From: Marsupella aquatica
Lineage: Eukaryota; Marchantiophyta
NCBI GenBank assembly: GCA_973895155.1
Contig: OZ316899.1
Coordinates: 9,982,001-10,046,000, forward strand
DNA length: 64,000 nt
Reading direction: 5' to 3'
The first letter of the stretch is position 1; each line of letters starts with the position of its first letter. The position numbers were made by a program, and so were the translations under genes. This document shows positions 21,807-32,536 of the stretch, one piece after another. The notes below the pieces were generated by a model. That model was given only the letters and a program-made list of their open reading frames with translations, ran no database searches and was not told the DNA's origin.

Positions 21807-24154
21807 ATACCAAGGGATCGGCATACAAGCCGATTACGAGGGCAGAACAAATTGAGGCCCTATTAGAAGCCGAGAGAGCACAGCGGCCTAACTCTCAGGA
21901 GCAAGAGGTGGATGAGATGGACAGACACGATCCAGAGCCAAGGCAGGAAGGGGAGCCGACCACTAATTCAAAACCGAATAGACCGGTAAGGGGACAATCT
22001 ATGGACACCAAGGAAGGGACCGACTCGGCTAGTCCAGCCGAAATCCCAGTTTATGGAGGTATGAGATTAGAGAGACTGGAAGCCGAACTGGACCCGAATT
22101 TGAAGAAGCAGATTAATATGATCCAAGCACGGCAATATCGGAAGCTCGACTTAGGAGAGGGAAGAGAACTGAACTTAGGGAGAAATCTAGCACCTGAGCT
22201 CAAGAAAGAGATTAGTGACTTATTGATTGAATTTCAGGATGTGTTTGCATGGAGTCACCAAGATCTAAAGGGAGTAGATCCAACACTAGGGGAACATCGA
22301 ATTGATCTCATGCTGGGAGCCAAATCATTCCGACAACCAATTCGAAGGATGAACCCGAAGTATTCCCTGCTGGTCAAAACAGAAATCGACAAACTAGTGG
22401 AAGCTGGATTCATCACTCCAGTCCTGCATTCAGACTGGGTGTCTCCAATTGTGATAGTTCCCAAGAAAGCTGGACCCGATGGTAAACCCAAGATCCGGGT
22501 TTGTCAGGATTACAGGAAGCTGAATGAAGCAACATTAAAAGACCATTTTCCTTTACCGTTTACTGATATGGTACTAGACATGGTAGCCAGTCATGAACTA
22601 TATTCATTCATGGATGGATACTCTGGTTATAACCAAATCCGGATTCGGCAGGAAGACCAAATCAAGACGGCCTTCATCACGGAATGGGGGATCTATGTCT
22701 TCAATCGTATGCCGTTTGGACTCTGCAACGCACCAGCTATGTTCCAACGATTAATGGTGAACATTTTCCATGATTACTTGAGAAAGTTCATGGAAATCTT
22801 CATTGATGACTTTGCAGTATTCGGGAAGGCATCGAAACATGCTAAATACCTCAGAAAAACCTTCATGAGATGTAGAGAGGTGGGTCTCAAGTTACACCCA
22901 GATAAATGTTTTTTTGCAGTAACCGAGGGGGTGCTACTAGGTCACAAGGTATCAAGGAAGGGCATTGAGATTGACAAAGGTAAGCTAGCAGTATGGCTAG
23001 ATATCATGCAACCTAAGAACATAAAGGATGTAAGATCCTTCTTGGGATGCATTGGTTACTATCACCGGTTCATCAAGGATTTTGCCAAGCTAGCTTTACC
23101 ATTAACCAATATGCTCAAGGCAGGAGCAGACTTCGAACCCACACCCGAACGAGTCACAGCGGTGGTAGAATTGAAGCAGATGTTAGTAGAGGCCCCAGTC
23201 ATGATAGCACCGGACTGGAACAAAGATTTTCATGTTTTTGTAGATGTCTCGGGCTTCTGTATTGGCTCAGTACTAAGTCAGTTGGATGAGAAAGGAAGGG
23301 ACCATCCCATATACTTCGCAAGCCGTCAGCTTGCCGATGCCGAACGGAACTACTCTACCACGGAAAGAGAAGCATTAGGAGTCATTTATTCTTGTAAAAA
23401 GTTTAGGCATTATTTACTAGGGTACAAGGTAATCTTTCATACTGATCATGAAAGTTTGAAGTACCTAGTCAATAAGCCGGACCTTACAGGCAGAGTAGCA
23501 AGATGGATTTTGCTATTACAGGAGTTTGACTATGAGCTGAGGATCAAGCCGGGAAAGTTACATGCCAATGCCGACTTCTTTTCAAGGATCACAGGTAAAC
23601 CTGCCACGGATTGCATCGATGATCGATTCCCCGACGAGGAGCTATTCGTTGTGGAAATAGCTGGTACATGGTACCCTGAGATTTTACAATTTCTCAGCAC
23701 TTCCAGATTACAGCCAGGATTAAGCCGAGAGCAAGCCGCAGTCTTTGTGCGGAAGGTCAGACAGTATCAGTGCATTAAAGGCATACTGCACAAGCATGGA
23801 ATCAACGGCACGATTCAAAGATGTTTGGAAAAGAGAGAGGTAAAACGAGTCCTACGGGCCATGCATGGAGAGGAGGCCGGAGGACATTTTGCCCCAGTAA
23901 CCACGTCTAAGAAGATATTAAATGCCGGTTACTGGTGGCCCACCTTGCACAAAGATGTCTATCAGTTTATCAAACAATGCGATCCTTGTCAACGAGCGGG
24001 AGGACCAAGGGCGTCCACCAGGCATCCACTGCACCCTATTCTACCTCTGGCACCATTCGAGAAGTGGGGTATTGATTACATTGGACCTCTGAAACCACTG
24101 ACCCCACCCTCGACGGAACAAGTACATAATCCTGGCTACGGATTATGCAACTAA
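21713..24154 (+). CDS. pol: reverse transcriptase, RNase H, integrase N-terminus
   Basis: 813 residues. The reverse transcriptase spans about 200-390 with WVSPIVIVPKK, FMDGYSGYNQIRI, NRMPFGLCNAP and the catalytic FIDDF near 362. RNase H follows from about 500 (FHVFVDVSG, TEREALGVIYSCKKFRHYL, FHTDHESLKYL). The integrase HHCC finger is near 715-765 (H-X3-H spaced to CDPCQRAGG), and the first catalytic aspartate is in KWGIDYIGPL. The frame then runs out at 24,152-24,154 because of a single-base shift near 24,110; the rest of integrase continues in another frame. The translated start is uncertain, as expression probably depends on frameshifting from gag. Confidence 0.92.
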   Translation: MGSSSRDSEFSAGVVAEPAGFTTPSIIGKELNTKGSAYKPITRAEQIEALLEAERAQRPNSQEQEVDEMDRHDPEPRQEGEPTTNSKPNRPVRGQSMDTKEGTDSASPAEIPVYGGMRLERLEAELDPNLKKQINMIQARQYRKLDLGEGRELNLGRNLAPELKKEISDLLIEFQDVFAWSHQDLKGVDPTLGEHRIDLMLGAKSFRQPIRRMNPKYSLLVKTEIDKLVEAGFITPVLHSDWVSPIVIVPKKAGPDGKPKIRVCQDYRKLNEATLKDHFPLPFTDMVLDMVASHELYSFMDGYSGYNQIRIRQEDQIKTAFITEWGIYVFNRMPFGLCNAPAMFQRLMVNIFHDYLRKFMEIFIDDFAVFGKASKHAKYLRKTFMRCREVGLKLHPDKCFFAVTEGVLLGHKVSRKGIEIDKGKLAVWLDIMQPKNIKDVRSFLGCIGYYHRFIKDFAKLALPLTNMLKAGADFEPTPERVTAVVELKQMLVEAPVMIAPDWNKDFHVFVDVSGFCIGSVLSQLDEKGRDHPIYFASRQLADAERNYSTTEREALGVIYSCKKFRHYLLGYKVIFHTDHESLKYLVNKPDLTGRVARWILLLQEFDYELRIKPGKLHANADFFSRITGKPATDCIDDRFPDEELFVVEIAGTWYPEILQFLSTSRLQPGLSREQAAVFVRKVRQYQCIKGILHKHGINGTIQRCLEKREVKRVLRAMHGEEAGGHFAPVTTSKKILNAGYWWPTLHKDVYQFIKQCDPCQRAGGPRASTRHPLHPILPLAPFEKWGIDYIGPLKPLTPPSTEQVHNPGYGLCN

Positions 24155-24980
24155 ATGGGTAGAGGCCAGACCAACAACGAAGGATGATGCAATTACTACG
24201 GCTAGATTCATGTATGAGCAGATCTTCACCAGGTATGGAGCACCCCTAGAATTAGTTAGTGATAGAGGAACCCATTTTTTGAATGATATAATTAGTCGTT
24301 TAAATGAGCAGTATTTAGTTAAACATAGGCCTACTACTCCCTACCATCCAAAGGCAAACGGGTTGACAGAACGAGCAAACGGAATTATAGGAAAGATATT
24401 GAACAAGACAGTAGCTCAGAACAAACTCGATTGGGATGATAAATTGTTTGCTGCTGTTTTTGCTTACAATCTTGCCTATAAATCCACTACCGGTCATACA
24501 CCCTTCTTCTTAACCTTTGGACAAGAAGCCCTGGTACCCACGCAACTTGAGATACCGACATTTCAAGTTACAATTGAGGAAAGAGCCTCAGCGGAGGAGA
24601 GCCTAAAGGAGCGAGAATATAGGTTAGAAGCTTTAGAGGAAGCGAGAATGATTTCAGCCGAGAGAGTAGAATATAGACAGAATATCATGAAGCAGCAGTA
24701 TGATAAAAGGTTAAAAGTAGTTAGTATTCATACCGGTGATCTTGTGCTACTTTATGACAGTAGGTATAGTAGGTTTCCAGGAAAGCTTTACACTCGCTGG
24801 TTAGGACCCTTTAGAGTAACCATGATGTTCCCCAATGGCTCCGTACAATTGGCCAACATTACGGGAGAGGTATATCCAGTTCGCATCCATTATGACCGCC
24901 TCAAGAAATACTATATGGACGAAGATGAAGTTGTTCGCGAGGACGCTTCACAATTAAGTGGGGAGCTATGTGATGCCTAG
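24111..24980 (+). pseudogene. integrase C-terminal part (frameshifted)
   Basis: Reading continues in a new frame from about 24,111 (YIILATDYATKWVEARP). The integrase core carries DRGTHFLND (second D) and YHPKANGLTERANG (E). The C-terminus has LYTRWLGPFRV, a GPY/F-type module, and no chromodomain. The first in-frame ATG is at 24,210. The stop (TAG, 24,978-24,980) lies inside the 3' LTR, so the coding end and LTR start overlap by 12 nt. The shift is most simply a recent one-base indel disabling integrase. Confidence 0.88.
24953..24968 (+). promoter_or_regulatory. purine-rich tract before 3' LTR
   Basis: AATTAAGTGGGGAGCTA-type purine-rich sequence sits directly upstream of the 3' LTR, where the plus-strand primer is expected. 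It is shorter and less pure than typical. Confidence 0.5.
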
Positions 24981-27900
24981 ACAGGAATCACTCGGCCGGT
25001 TAAGTGGGTAAAGCAGGAAGGCACCCTAGGAACACCTTAGTATAGTGACAAAACAAGGAAAATATAAACAATTAGGGGCAACCATGGAACCCGGGCCGAG
25101 GCCGGAGGTAAGGCTAAGGGTGAAAACCCGATTAGGGTTAGGGCGCGTTAAGCGTCGGCGGCTAGGAAGGATCAACGGGAAGAAGGACCGGCAAAGGAGA
25201 GGGGTAAGGAGCGCTTGCAGGAAATAGTGGCTCATTTGCGAGCATGAACTAGGCAGACGACTACGGGAGGCCAACTACTGTCAGCTGCTTAGGCAAGCAC
25301 TCGGGGAGAGAGTAGATACCGACGATCAACCTAAGGAGGGTATGAGCAACGTCAATCAAGCGGCACATTTCTGGGGATGCCTGTTCGAACGGGCAACTGA
25401 GTACATCAAGACTTACGAGGACGAGGAATCAGAAAGGGCAGCTAGAGAACGGCAGGAGCTCGCTCGATTGTGGGAGCTGCAGAAGACGGCTTTCTTAGGA
25501 GGCGAACTCATCAAGGACGAGTTCCTGTGGACGCCTACTTCCAATCAACTCGACGATCTTCTGTTTTGCAAAGACAGCGTCGTCGGCATCCGAGAGGCCA
25601 TCAAGAACTGCAACGACATACACTGGGAATTAAAGGGTAGCACGGAAAGGTGGACCCAGGCAACGGTGCTAGGAGAAACCTCCACGGCAGCAGAGATGAA
25701 GAGGAAGGGAGCCGTGAACGATGAAGCCACCCCGGCAAAAAGAACGAGATCGGCGGCACCAAAGAAGCCAGCCGAGCAGCAGAGCAGGAGGCAGGGAGAA
25801 GCCGAAGAAGAGGAGGTCGATCCCATCAAGGCCATTCCAACCAGGGATGACACCTGGAAGGGCTGGGCGGCAACCCTACCGGTGGAGGTGCAACTACATT
25901 TTGCACGGGAGGAGGATGCATGCTTTACGGCCATGCAGACCAAGAAGTACCAAGGCTTCATGGCCGGATCCGGCTTGGAGGCCTTTGTAAGATTACCATG
26001 GCTGAAGCCGAAGGTACCGGAGTCAGACCTATTAGAATTCGTGGGGTCATGGGAACCCGAGACCAATTGCACGAGGATATATGGGAAGGATTTCTATCTT
26101 ACTCCCAAGGTAATTGCCGAAGTGTTTGGCCTGCCGATAGGCAATAAGACCAAAGTTGATACCAGGAAGACCTTGCCTGACAAGGAGTTCCGGTCGTTCC
26201 CCGGGCCATCAACGAAGAATGGCTTCTTCCGGAACACCTGCACCAACCCGCACATAGGAGAGATGATCGACTTCTTGCGGGTGACCATGCATTGTAACTT
26301 GCCGAGGGCAGAGATCGGCAAGGCACAGGTCTATCTGGCAGAAAGGCCAGACCCAAGCCGGGACTACAATGGGTACCTCCTCAACCAATTGAAGAAGATC
26401 TTAAAGGAGGAGCAGCAGGTAATCGGCATGGGGAGCGTGTCGCGGCTTGGCTATCACATGCCGCTGTTGTGCCGGTATGCCAGAGGTCAGACTTTTGCCC
26501 CGGTACTTCCCCTGCAGGTAAGGGCACCCGAGGAAGCTCCAACGCCGAGGCCGTTGGCTGAGAAGCCTCAACCACCTGTTAGTCCTACGATCGAGCAGGT
26601 GTTTAGGCCCAGGAAGGAGGACTTGCCGATGCAACAACCAGGCATGCAGAGTCTGCTGAAACTACTGGAGAAAGAAAAGAAATCGGCATCGGCAACAACA
26701 ACGGCAACGGCAACAATGCAGGACACTACTACAGAGGTAGGCCTACACCGGCTCACAAGAGAAAACCCCTTTGCTGGAGACAAGGAGAGAATCAGGCCAA
26801 AATCCAAGCCAGGTGTTCGAATGTACGTGGGAACCTCAAGCTCCGAATCTGAGGCAGAATTGCCTGAAGCTCCTACCGACGAAGAGGAGAGGGAGAAGCC
26901 GGACGTCCAAGAGGTAGAGGAGGCAGTGGAGGACTGCAGCCATGATAATTCCGGCTATGGGTCGGACCATCACGTTCCAGGAGTAAGGACCTGTGGCCGG
27001 TTTGTCCCCACACTTCCAAGGGTAGTGCGAGGGGACCCCAACCAGTAGAGTAGCCCTGAGTCTCCCCCACCAGACGTTGCCCCCCCGAGCTTCGACGGCA
27101 TAAAACAGACGGTGCAGGAATTTCAGGAGCGAATCAAGCAGGAAGAGGAGGCCGCCCTGGCTAAGGAAAAGGATTTACCAGGAGGAGATTGGCCGGAGGA
27201 CATCAGGCGGCTAGCCGAAAAAGGAAGCAAACCTCTAGCCACGATTGAAGAGATCCGCAGGACGGCTTGGGAGCAGAGGCCACGATGGGCGATGCCGATC
27301 ACTTCTACTTACTCCACCTACGCTAAGAATAGAGCCATGGAGTATGGTGAGATGTGTGGGGAACTTGCGCTCGACATCTTTGGAGAGGAGTTGGAGGTAG
27401 GACCCTTTTTCCATAGGGAGCAGTTGGAGAAGCACCAATTAGAAGAAGCGGTGGCTTTAGAGAGAAGCAAGAAGGACGAGGTCATTCGGCGGCTTAGGAG
27501 GATGGAAGCCGAGATTGAAGATCTAAGGGCGGCCAAGAAAGCCCAAGATGAACTGCGGATTAAACGACATGAGCTGAACATCATGCAGGGGCAGTTGGAC
27601 ACCGCGCAGGCTGATAATCAGAATATCAAGGATAAACTGACTCAGACGCAGGAAGAGTTGGCCGACACGATCAAAGAGAGGGAGAAGTGGAAGCAAGAGC
27701 TGAAGAATACAGAGGAGGCCCACATAACAGCCAACAGCCGGGCCATGGCGGAGACCCAAAGAAAGGAATGGGCGTTGAAAGGGGAGCTCGAGAAAATCCG
27801 CGGAGCCCTTGAGCAGAAGGAGGCCGAGTTAGGGAAATCCTATCAAGGGATTATGGCGCTGCAGCAGGAGCTTGCGTCCCTGACGGCCAGCTTCAAGGCC

Positions 27901-29604
27901 GACCTAAGGGAGAAGGACGAGATGCTCGAACAGACTTACGCCAAGATGAATCAGATGGAGTCTGTCATCATTGCAGAGCTCGACAAGGAGCTAAGAGCAA
28001 CCCAGGAGGAGAGGGCTACCTTGAAGAAGGAATTGGAGGAAGCCCACAGGGAGCAGGAGGAGGCCAAAAACGAGCTGGAGGGAGCACGTAAGGACCTGGA
28101 TGAAACCCAAGAGGAGTTGGAGGAAATCACGAGGAAGATGGAGAACCTACAGCGGCGGGCCGACAACCAAACTGAGCGGCTGAAGAAACAAGCCGCAGTA
28201 TTTAAATGCTTAGCTGCAGCAGGTCCATCTCCCGTTGGGACAAACCAGTTACCAGGGGTGGTAATTGCCGAAGGACAGGCCGCGCCACCTGCACCAGTGC
28301 CGGAAGTAAGTGGGAAGGGGAAGGGACCAGATGCCGAGCCACCAACGAAGAAGAAGCGGAAACCTTCAAGGTCAAGGAGTAATACGACTTCACAGGCCGT
28401 GGTGATCAAGGAGGTAGACCCAGCACCGACCCCAGACAGGGTCACGGCTAAGGATCCAACTACCCTAGGGGAAGGGGAAGCCGAAGCCGTGGGAGTGGCT
28501 GAGGCCGAAGCCGTGGGTATTGCCGAGGCCGGTGTCGAGGCTGAAGCCGAAGGTGGACCCAGTCAGGCCGAGGGAGAGTTGACTCGGTCAAGGGCAGGTA
28601 ATCTGTCAGTAGGCGGGCCAACGGCAGTGGCTGAGGGGGAAGTGTTGGGGGCGTCCATTGAGGATCCACCACCGGTGTCGTGACGGTGCAAGGGCGCCGT
28701 TCCTTTTAGGGAGGGCGGACGTGGAGGGAGGAGGCGTGAGTGGGCAGGGCGGGCGCGGATCTCCACGTTTAGGATTAGGATTAGAACCAGGAGCGGCCCT
28801 GACACTTAGCTTAGTGGGATTGCGGTTCCACTGGTAGGAGCAACACTTGTGCTCCTGCCTTGCTGTACATAGGTAGATTCGGGCAAGTAGATTACTGTTA
28901 GGTAGATTAGGCTTACGATGCAAAGAATGGCGGATCCACTACCAGGAGAAGTACCTGGGCAGCGGGGAGCTCAGGGCCTCTTCTTTAGCAAGTTTTTAGT
29001 TTGCACCAGCCGGGCTGGGATCAAGTAGTACGAGAAGCTCTCGGTTAGTCATACAGTGACCCTTGTGTATATTCATGTTTCCTCATGCCTAAGAGCTGAA
29101 TAGAGTTGGCCTCACGGCTTAGTTCGCAGAACTGGTGTATGAGATGTACTGTTTGTATGGCAAGTGCATGGTATGACTCAGTCAGAATGAGTCATTTTGC
29201 TATTTGTGTGTCGCATTAACTTGTGTGAAGAGTGCCCACATCAACAGAAGGAAGGAAAGTAAGCAGGGGAGTGAGAGTTGGATGTGTCGAGCTGAGAGAG
29301 GTCTTAGCGGCTTAACCAAGCCTATTGGGGATCATTCCGGCGGCGGAATCCAAACATACCTAACAAGACGGAGGGGAAGACAGGGGAAGACAGGGGAAGA
29401 CCTATATTAGGCCGGCTACGTATCTCATGACCCGATGAAGGATCTGTCCAGTATATGTGTGTAAAATGTTAATAGTAGTAGTAGAAGGTTAGCAGCGTCC
29501 CATGCCGCTAAGCCGCGGAAACGGCCTCGCCAAGCACGAAACCTGCGGGAATCGGCTTGAGCTGGGGGGTTTCTTGGGTTTAGGGAGCCATGGGACGCAC
29601 CACA
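24969..29604 (+). repeat. 3' LTR of element B
   Basis: 4,636 bp, the same length as the 5' LTR, with scattered substitutions (for example 25,256 C to T, 26,014 G to A, 27,046 C to T). It is followed by the CCCCC duplication at 29,605-29,609. Confidence 0.95.
25342..28683 (+). pseudogene. LTR-encoded coiled-coil protein (3' LTR copy, one stop)
   Basis: Nearly identical to the 5' LTR ORF, but CAG is TAG at 27,046-27,048 (about residue 569). The frame reopens and continues to 28,683. The stop falls in the linker between the globular half and the coiled coil. The 5' copy is intact, so the change arose at or after the last reverse transcription. The downstream non-coding part (28,684-29,604) matches 17,826-18,746. 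Confidence 0.9.
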
Positions 29605-30640
29605 CCCCCGGACCCATTTGAGCTCAGAAGGTCGTAGCCCTCCTCGAGAGCTTTCCATCGCACCCAAGAAGTCCTCCAACAGACTTCCCGTTGGAAAGAT
29701 GTCGTCATTTCCATTTGGCGGTTTCCCTTAGTGTCGCGACCGCCGCGGCTCACAACTTCGGCTCGGCCTTAGCCCCCAGGGAGACACCACTCCCCTCATA
29801 TATGCTTCTGGAGACCTGCCACCCCCGGACCAACTTTGGTCCCTAAACATTTGGCCCCCAACCCGGATCCCATCGCGCATAATGGGCGCGCCACCAACTG
29901 GCAACGCCCATAACTTTCTTGATAGGCATCCGCAAGCGGAGTGCCTTAGCCCATTGTAACCGGGCCGACCCAGTGCTCATGCCTAGGCCCTCAGGTCTGA
30001 TTGCCGCTTGGGGCCCCCGATCGGCCCAACTCGGATCGGGCCACAACTTGCGCCCCAAGCGTCCGTTGCCAATGGCGTCAACTCCATTGGCCTTGGGCCC
30101 AAGAGGAGCTCACTCCCAAGCCCTCAAAACTCAAAGTCCATCCGACGGTCCGGACGACCATCCTTGAGCCCGGCCCATTTGCCCTTGACCCGACCAGCCA
30201 TAGGCTAGTCCAAGTCCTTAGTGTGTGTCCCCAGCTTGGCCCCTTGCCTCGCTAGTGCCACGTCTTATTGCCCACAAGTCTCCCCGTGCTAAGTCCTTCC
30301 CCGATGGCCTATCCGGGCCTCGACCATAAGGGAGCTCGGCGTCGGAGTCAGCGACACCGGAGCTAAGTGTTAAGGTAGTTAAGTTCCGCGACTCCTTGGG
30401 CGGTGCCAATAAATGTTTTAGCACCAACCCATGCAGGAGAGTCCTAACTAGCCAGCCATATGGCAACCCGGAGGAGGAGCCATAATAGCGCCTGTTGATC
30501 TAGGAAAGGCAACATACCCACCAAAGTTTGCCGCCGAGATTTGAGCCCACCCAGTACGTTTACAGTGACACCCCCAGGCAGCAAGAAACAACAATCCGCC
30601 AACAATAAAATAAGTCTAACTGCCACCAACCATAACAAGG
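29605..30640. other. GC-rich non-coding DNA split by element B (right part)
   Basis: Continuation of the 13.5-14.1 kb segment. No coding frame is believable. It contains several short inverted GC-rich motifs and an AATAAA-like aataaatg near 30,410. It probably belongs to an older retroelement LTR; its borders were not found. Confidence 0.35.
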
Positions 30641-30680
30641 TACATTAGTTCAAAGATCACATTTATTTCAATGATCTCAT

Positions 30681-31411
30681 TTATACAAAAAAAACTTGTG
30701 TCCAAACTGATGCTACTACTCCTCGATCTGATTCAAAATCGCTAATGACCCAGTCCTCACTTGTTGTCTCATAGTCCTCTCTATAAGGATCCTGACCCTT
30801 CCGTGGCCAGGCCTCAAAAAGATCATAGTCCATTGGGTTTTGACGCTTCCCAGCTGCTACTGATTCCACAAGTCGAGCATATGAAACCACAAACACATTA
30901 TGGGACATGACATAAAAGCGAATGTCTCCCTTCCCAAACTTGCGGCAGTCTTTGGGATATGACTTAGTAATGACATGAGTGGTGTCCTCTGTTATATTTT
31001 CCTCCACTGTCCCACCTAGGTCAAGCACTATGGACTTGTACACTTTGCACTTAAACTCTCCAATACCCGCCTCCACAAATACCATGCTCAGCCCTTTCAG
31101 AATGGGGGTTGGTTGCTTCGTCTCCTCAGCCAACATACTCTTCAGCCTTCTAGAGCTCTGTCCTTTGTTGAGTACAGGTCCATATTGGACATCAGCAAGC
31201 CGTGCCTTTGCTTCCCAGACTTCTTGTTCAGCCCAAGCTGATGCAGTAGCTTCTTCATCCTCCCACAACTCATACTGCTCAGTATCCTGTACAATCTGAT
31301 GTGCTATGGGATCTGTGATCCAAGAGGCCTCAACTACTTTTAGGCCTTGCTTAGTAATTGCAGAATTCATGTAGGACCATGACCACTTCTTTATCACTGA
31401 TAGCCATGTCC
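30681..31411 (-). CDS. BRCT-domain exon
   Basis: An acceptor (ttgttgcag) lies at 31,412 and the frame ends at 30,681. From about residue 98, PILKGLSMVFVEAGIG, then VYKSIVLDLGGTVEENI, DTTHVITKSY and NVFVVSYARLVESVAAGKR fit a BRCT fold (LGG turn, TH(V/L)I strand, final helix). The usual tryptophan of the last helix is tyrosine here. BRCT domains bind phosphopeptides in DNA repair and chromatin proteins. It probably is the 3' exon of the PHD gene at 36.3-38.0 kb on the same strand, with solo LTR C in the intervening intron. That joining is inferred from order and orientation. Confidence 0.6.
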
Positions 31412-32536
31412 CTGCAACAACATGTGTAGTCTCTGGAGTGATGTCCTGAACTACAATGCCATGGAGCTTAGAGAATCGTTTCTATACAGTTGGCCAATGC
31501 ACTTTGGTCAACCCATGCTGGCCATGGACCAAAATGGCTCTGACCCCTCTAAACACTGTTGGGTGGTCACACTTTCTACGTTTCCCAGGCTCCATAAACA
31601 CACACCCTACGTGATCACAGTGAATTTTGGAAGAATGGGTGTCACATCGTCGGCTGCGGCCTTAACTCAGACTTCAGCTTAGACGGGCACATCCCTCGTA
31701 AATCTGAGGGTTCGGGCAGGAAGGGAAGCACGTAATGCACCTTATTCTTGTAAACTAGCGCTAAGTGCGCATACTGCTAAATACGGACACCTCCTAGGTA
31801 TGGTTTGTGTTCCGCCGCCGGAACGTACCTTAGTCGATAGCAGGATCGACCCCGGCTTAAGGGCTTCTAAGCCTTCGTGCTGTCCGCCTTCGATCCGGAT
31901 TCGATGATACAGGTCCTCAACCCGTGCTCGCAACCACTTACCCACAGGCTGCACCCTGTGCACGTCTCGGGTAGTGCGTTCGGCCTGGCGCTGCCACCCA
32001 TATACGAGAAACCCACACACATACACGCGCACATGCATACAATCTCGATTTACACGAAGGAAAATGATGGGAAAGGATTTTACTACAAAGGGAACATATG
32101 CGTACACTTAGTTGACCCGACAGCCCCGGAATGAACAGGTTCAAGGCCGAGGGTGCACACTACAACGGAGCCCGGCTCCGCACTCGCCCGACGAGCTTAG
32201 TCCTACCCCCTCCCCTTGGTACTCTTTCATTCCCAGAGGTCGGGACTCCCCGCACATACCGCGGACGTCCAACTCTGCAACTAAAATCCCCCCCCTTGCC
32301 TCTACCGAGGGGTGCACTAAATACTAAGGGACGAGGGACGGGGTGTCCTCTTGCCGAAGATTCGCTGACTAAGGTCCTAACTAAGCTGACAGTCAGGCCG
32401 GAAAACGACTATCTTATTAGAAGATCCTAATCTACGCAGGCTGGACAGCATGGCAGCGCTGCTGTACCTAAGGCAGGTGCCTGTCCCAAGAGCCTGACTA
32501 AGCCAGTCCTAATCCTAATCTATTCCTACTCCACTG

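Larger units (their letters stand above)
14111..29604 (+). mobile_element. complete Ty3/gypsy retrotransposon (element B), 15,494 bp
   Basis: Two LTRs of exactly 4,636 bp flank a 6.2-kb interior holding PBS, gag-protease, reverse transcriptase, RNase H, integrase and a purine-rich tract. Reverse transcriptase sequence (FMDGYSGYNQI, RMPFGLCNAP, EIFIDDFAVFG) and absence of a chromodomain suggest the Tat/Athila side of plant gypsy elements. The LTRs differ by only scattered substitutions, so insertion was recent. It is probably non-autonomous now, because the integrase is frameshifted and the 3' LTR ORF has a stop. The unusual feature is the 3.3-kb coding sequence inside each LTR. Confidence 0.95.
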
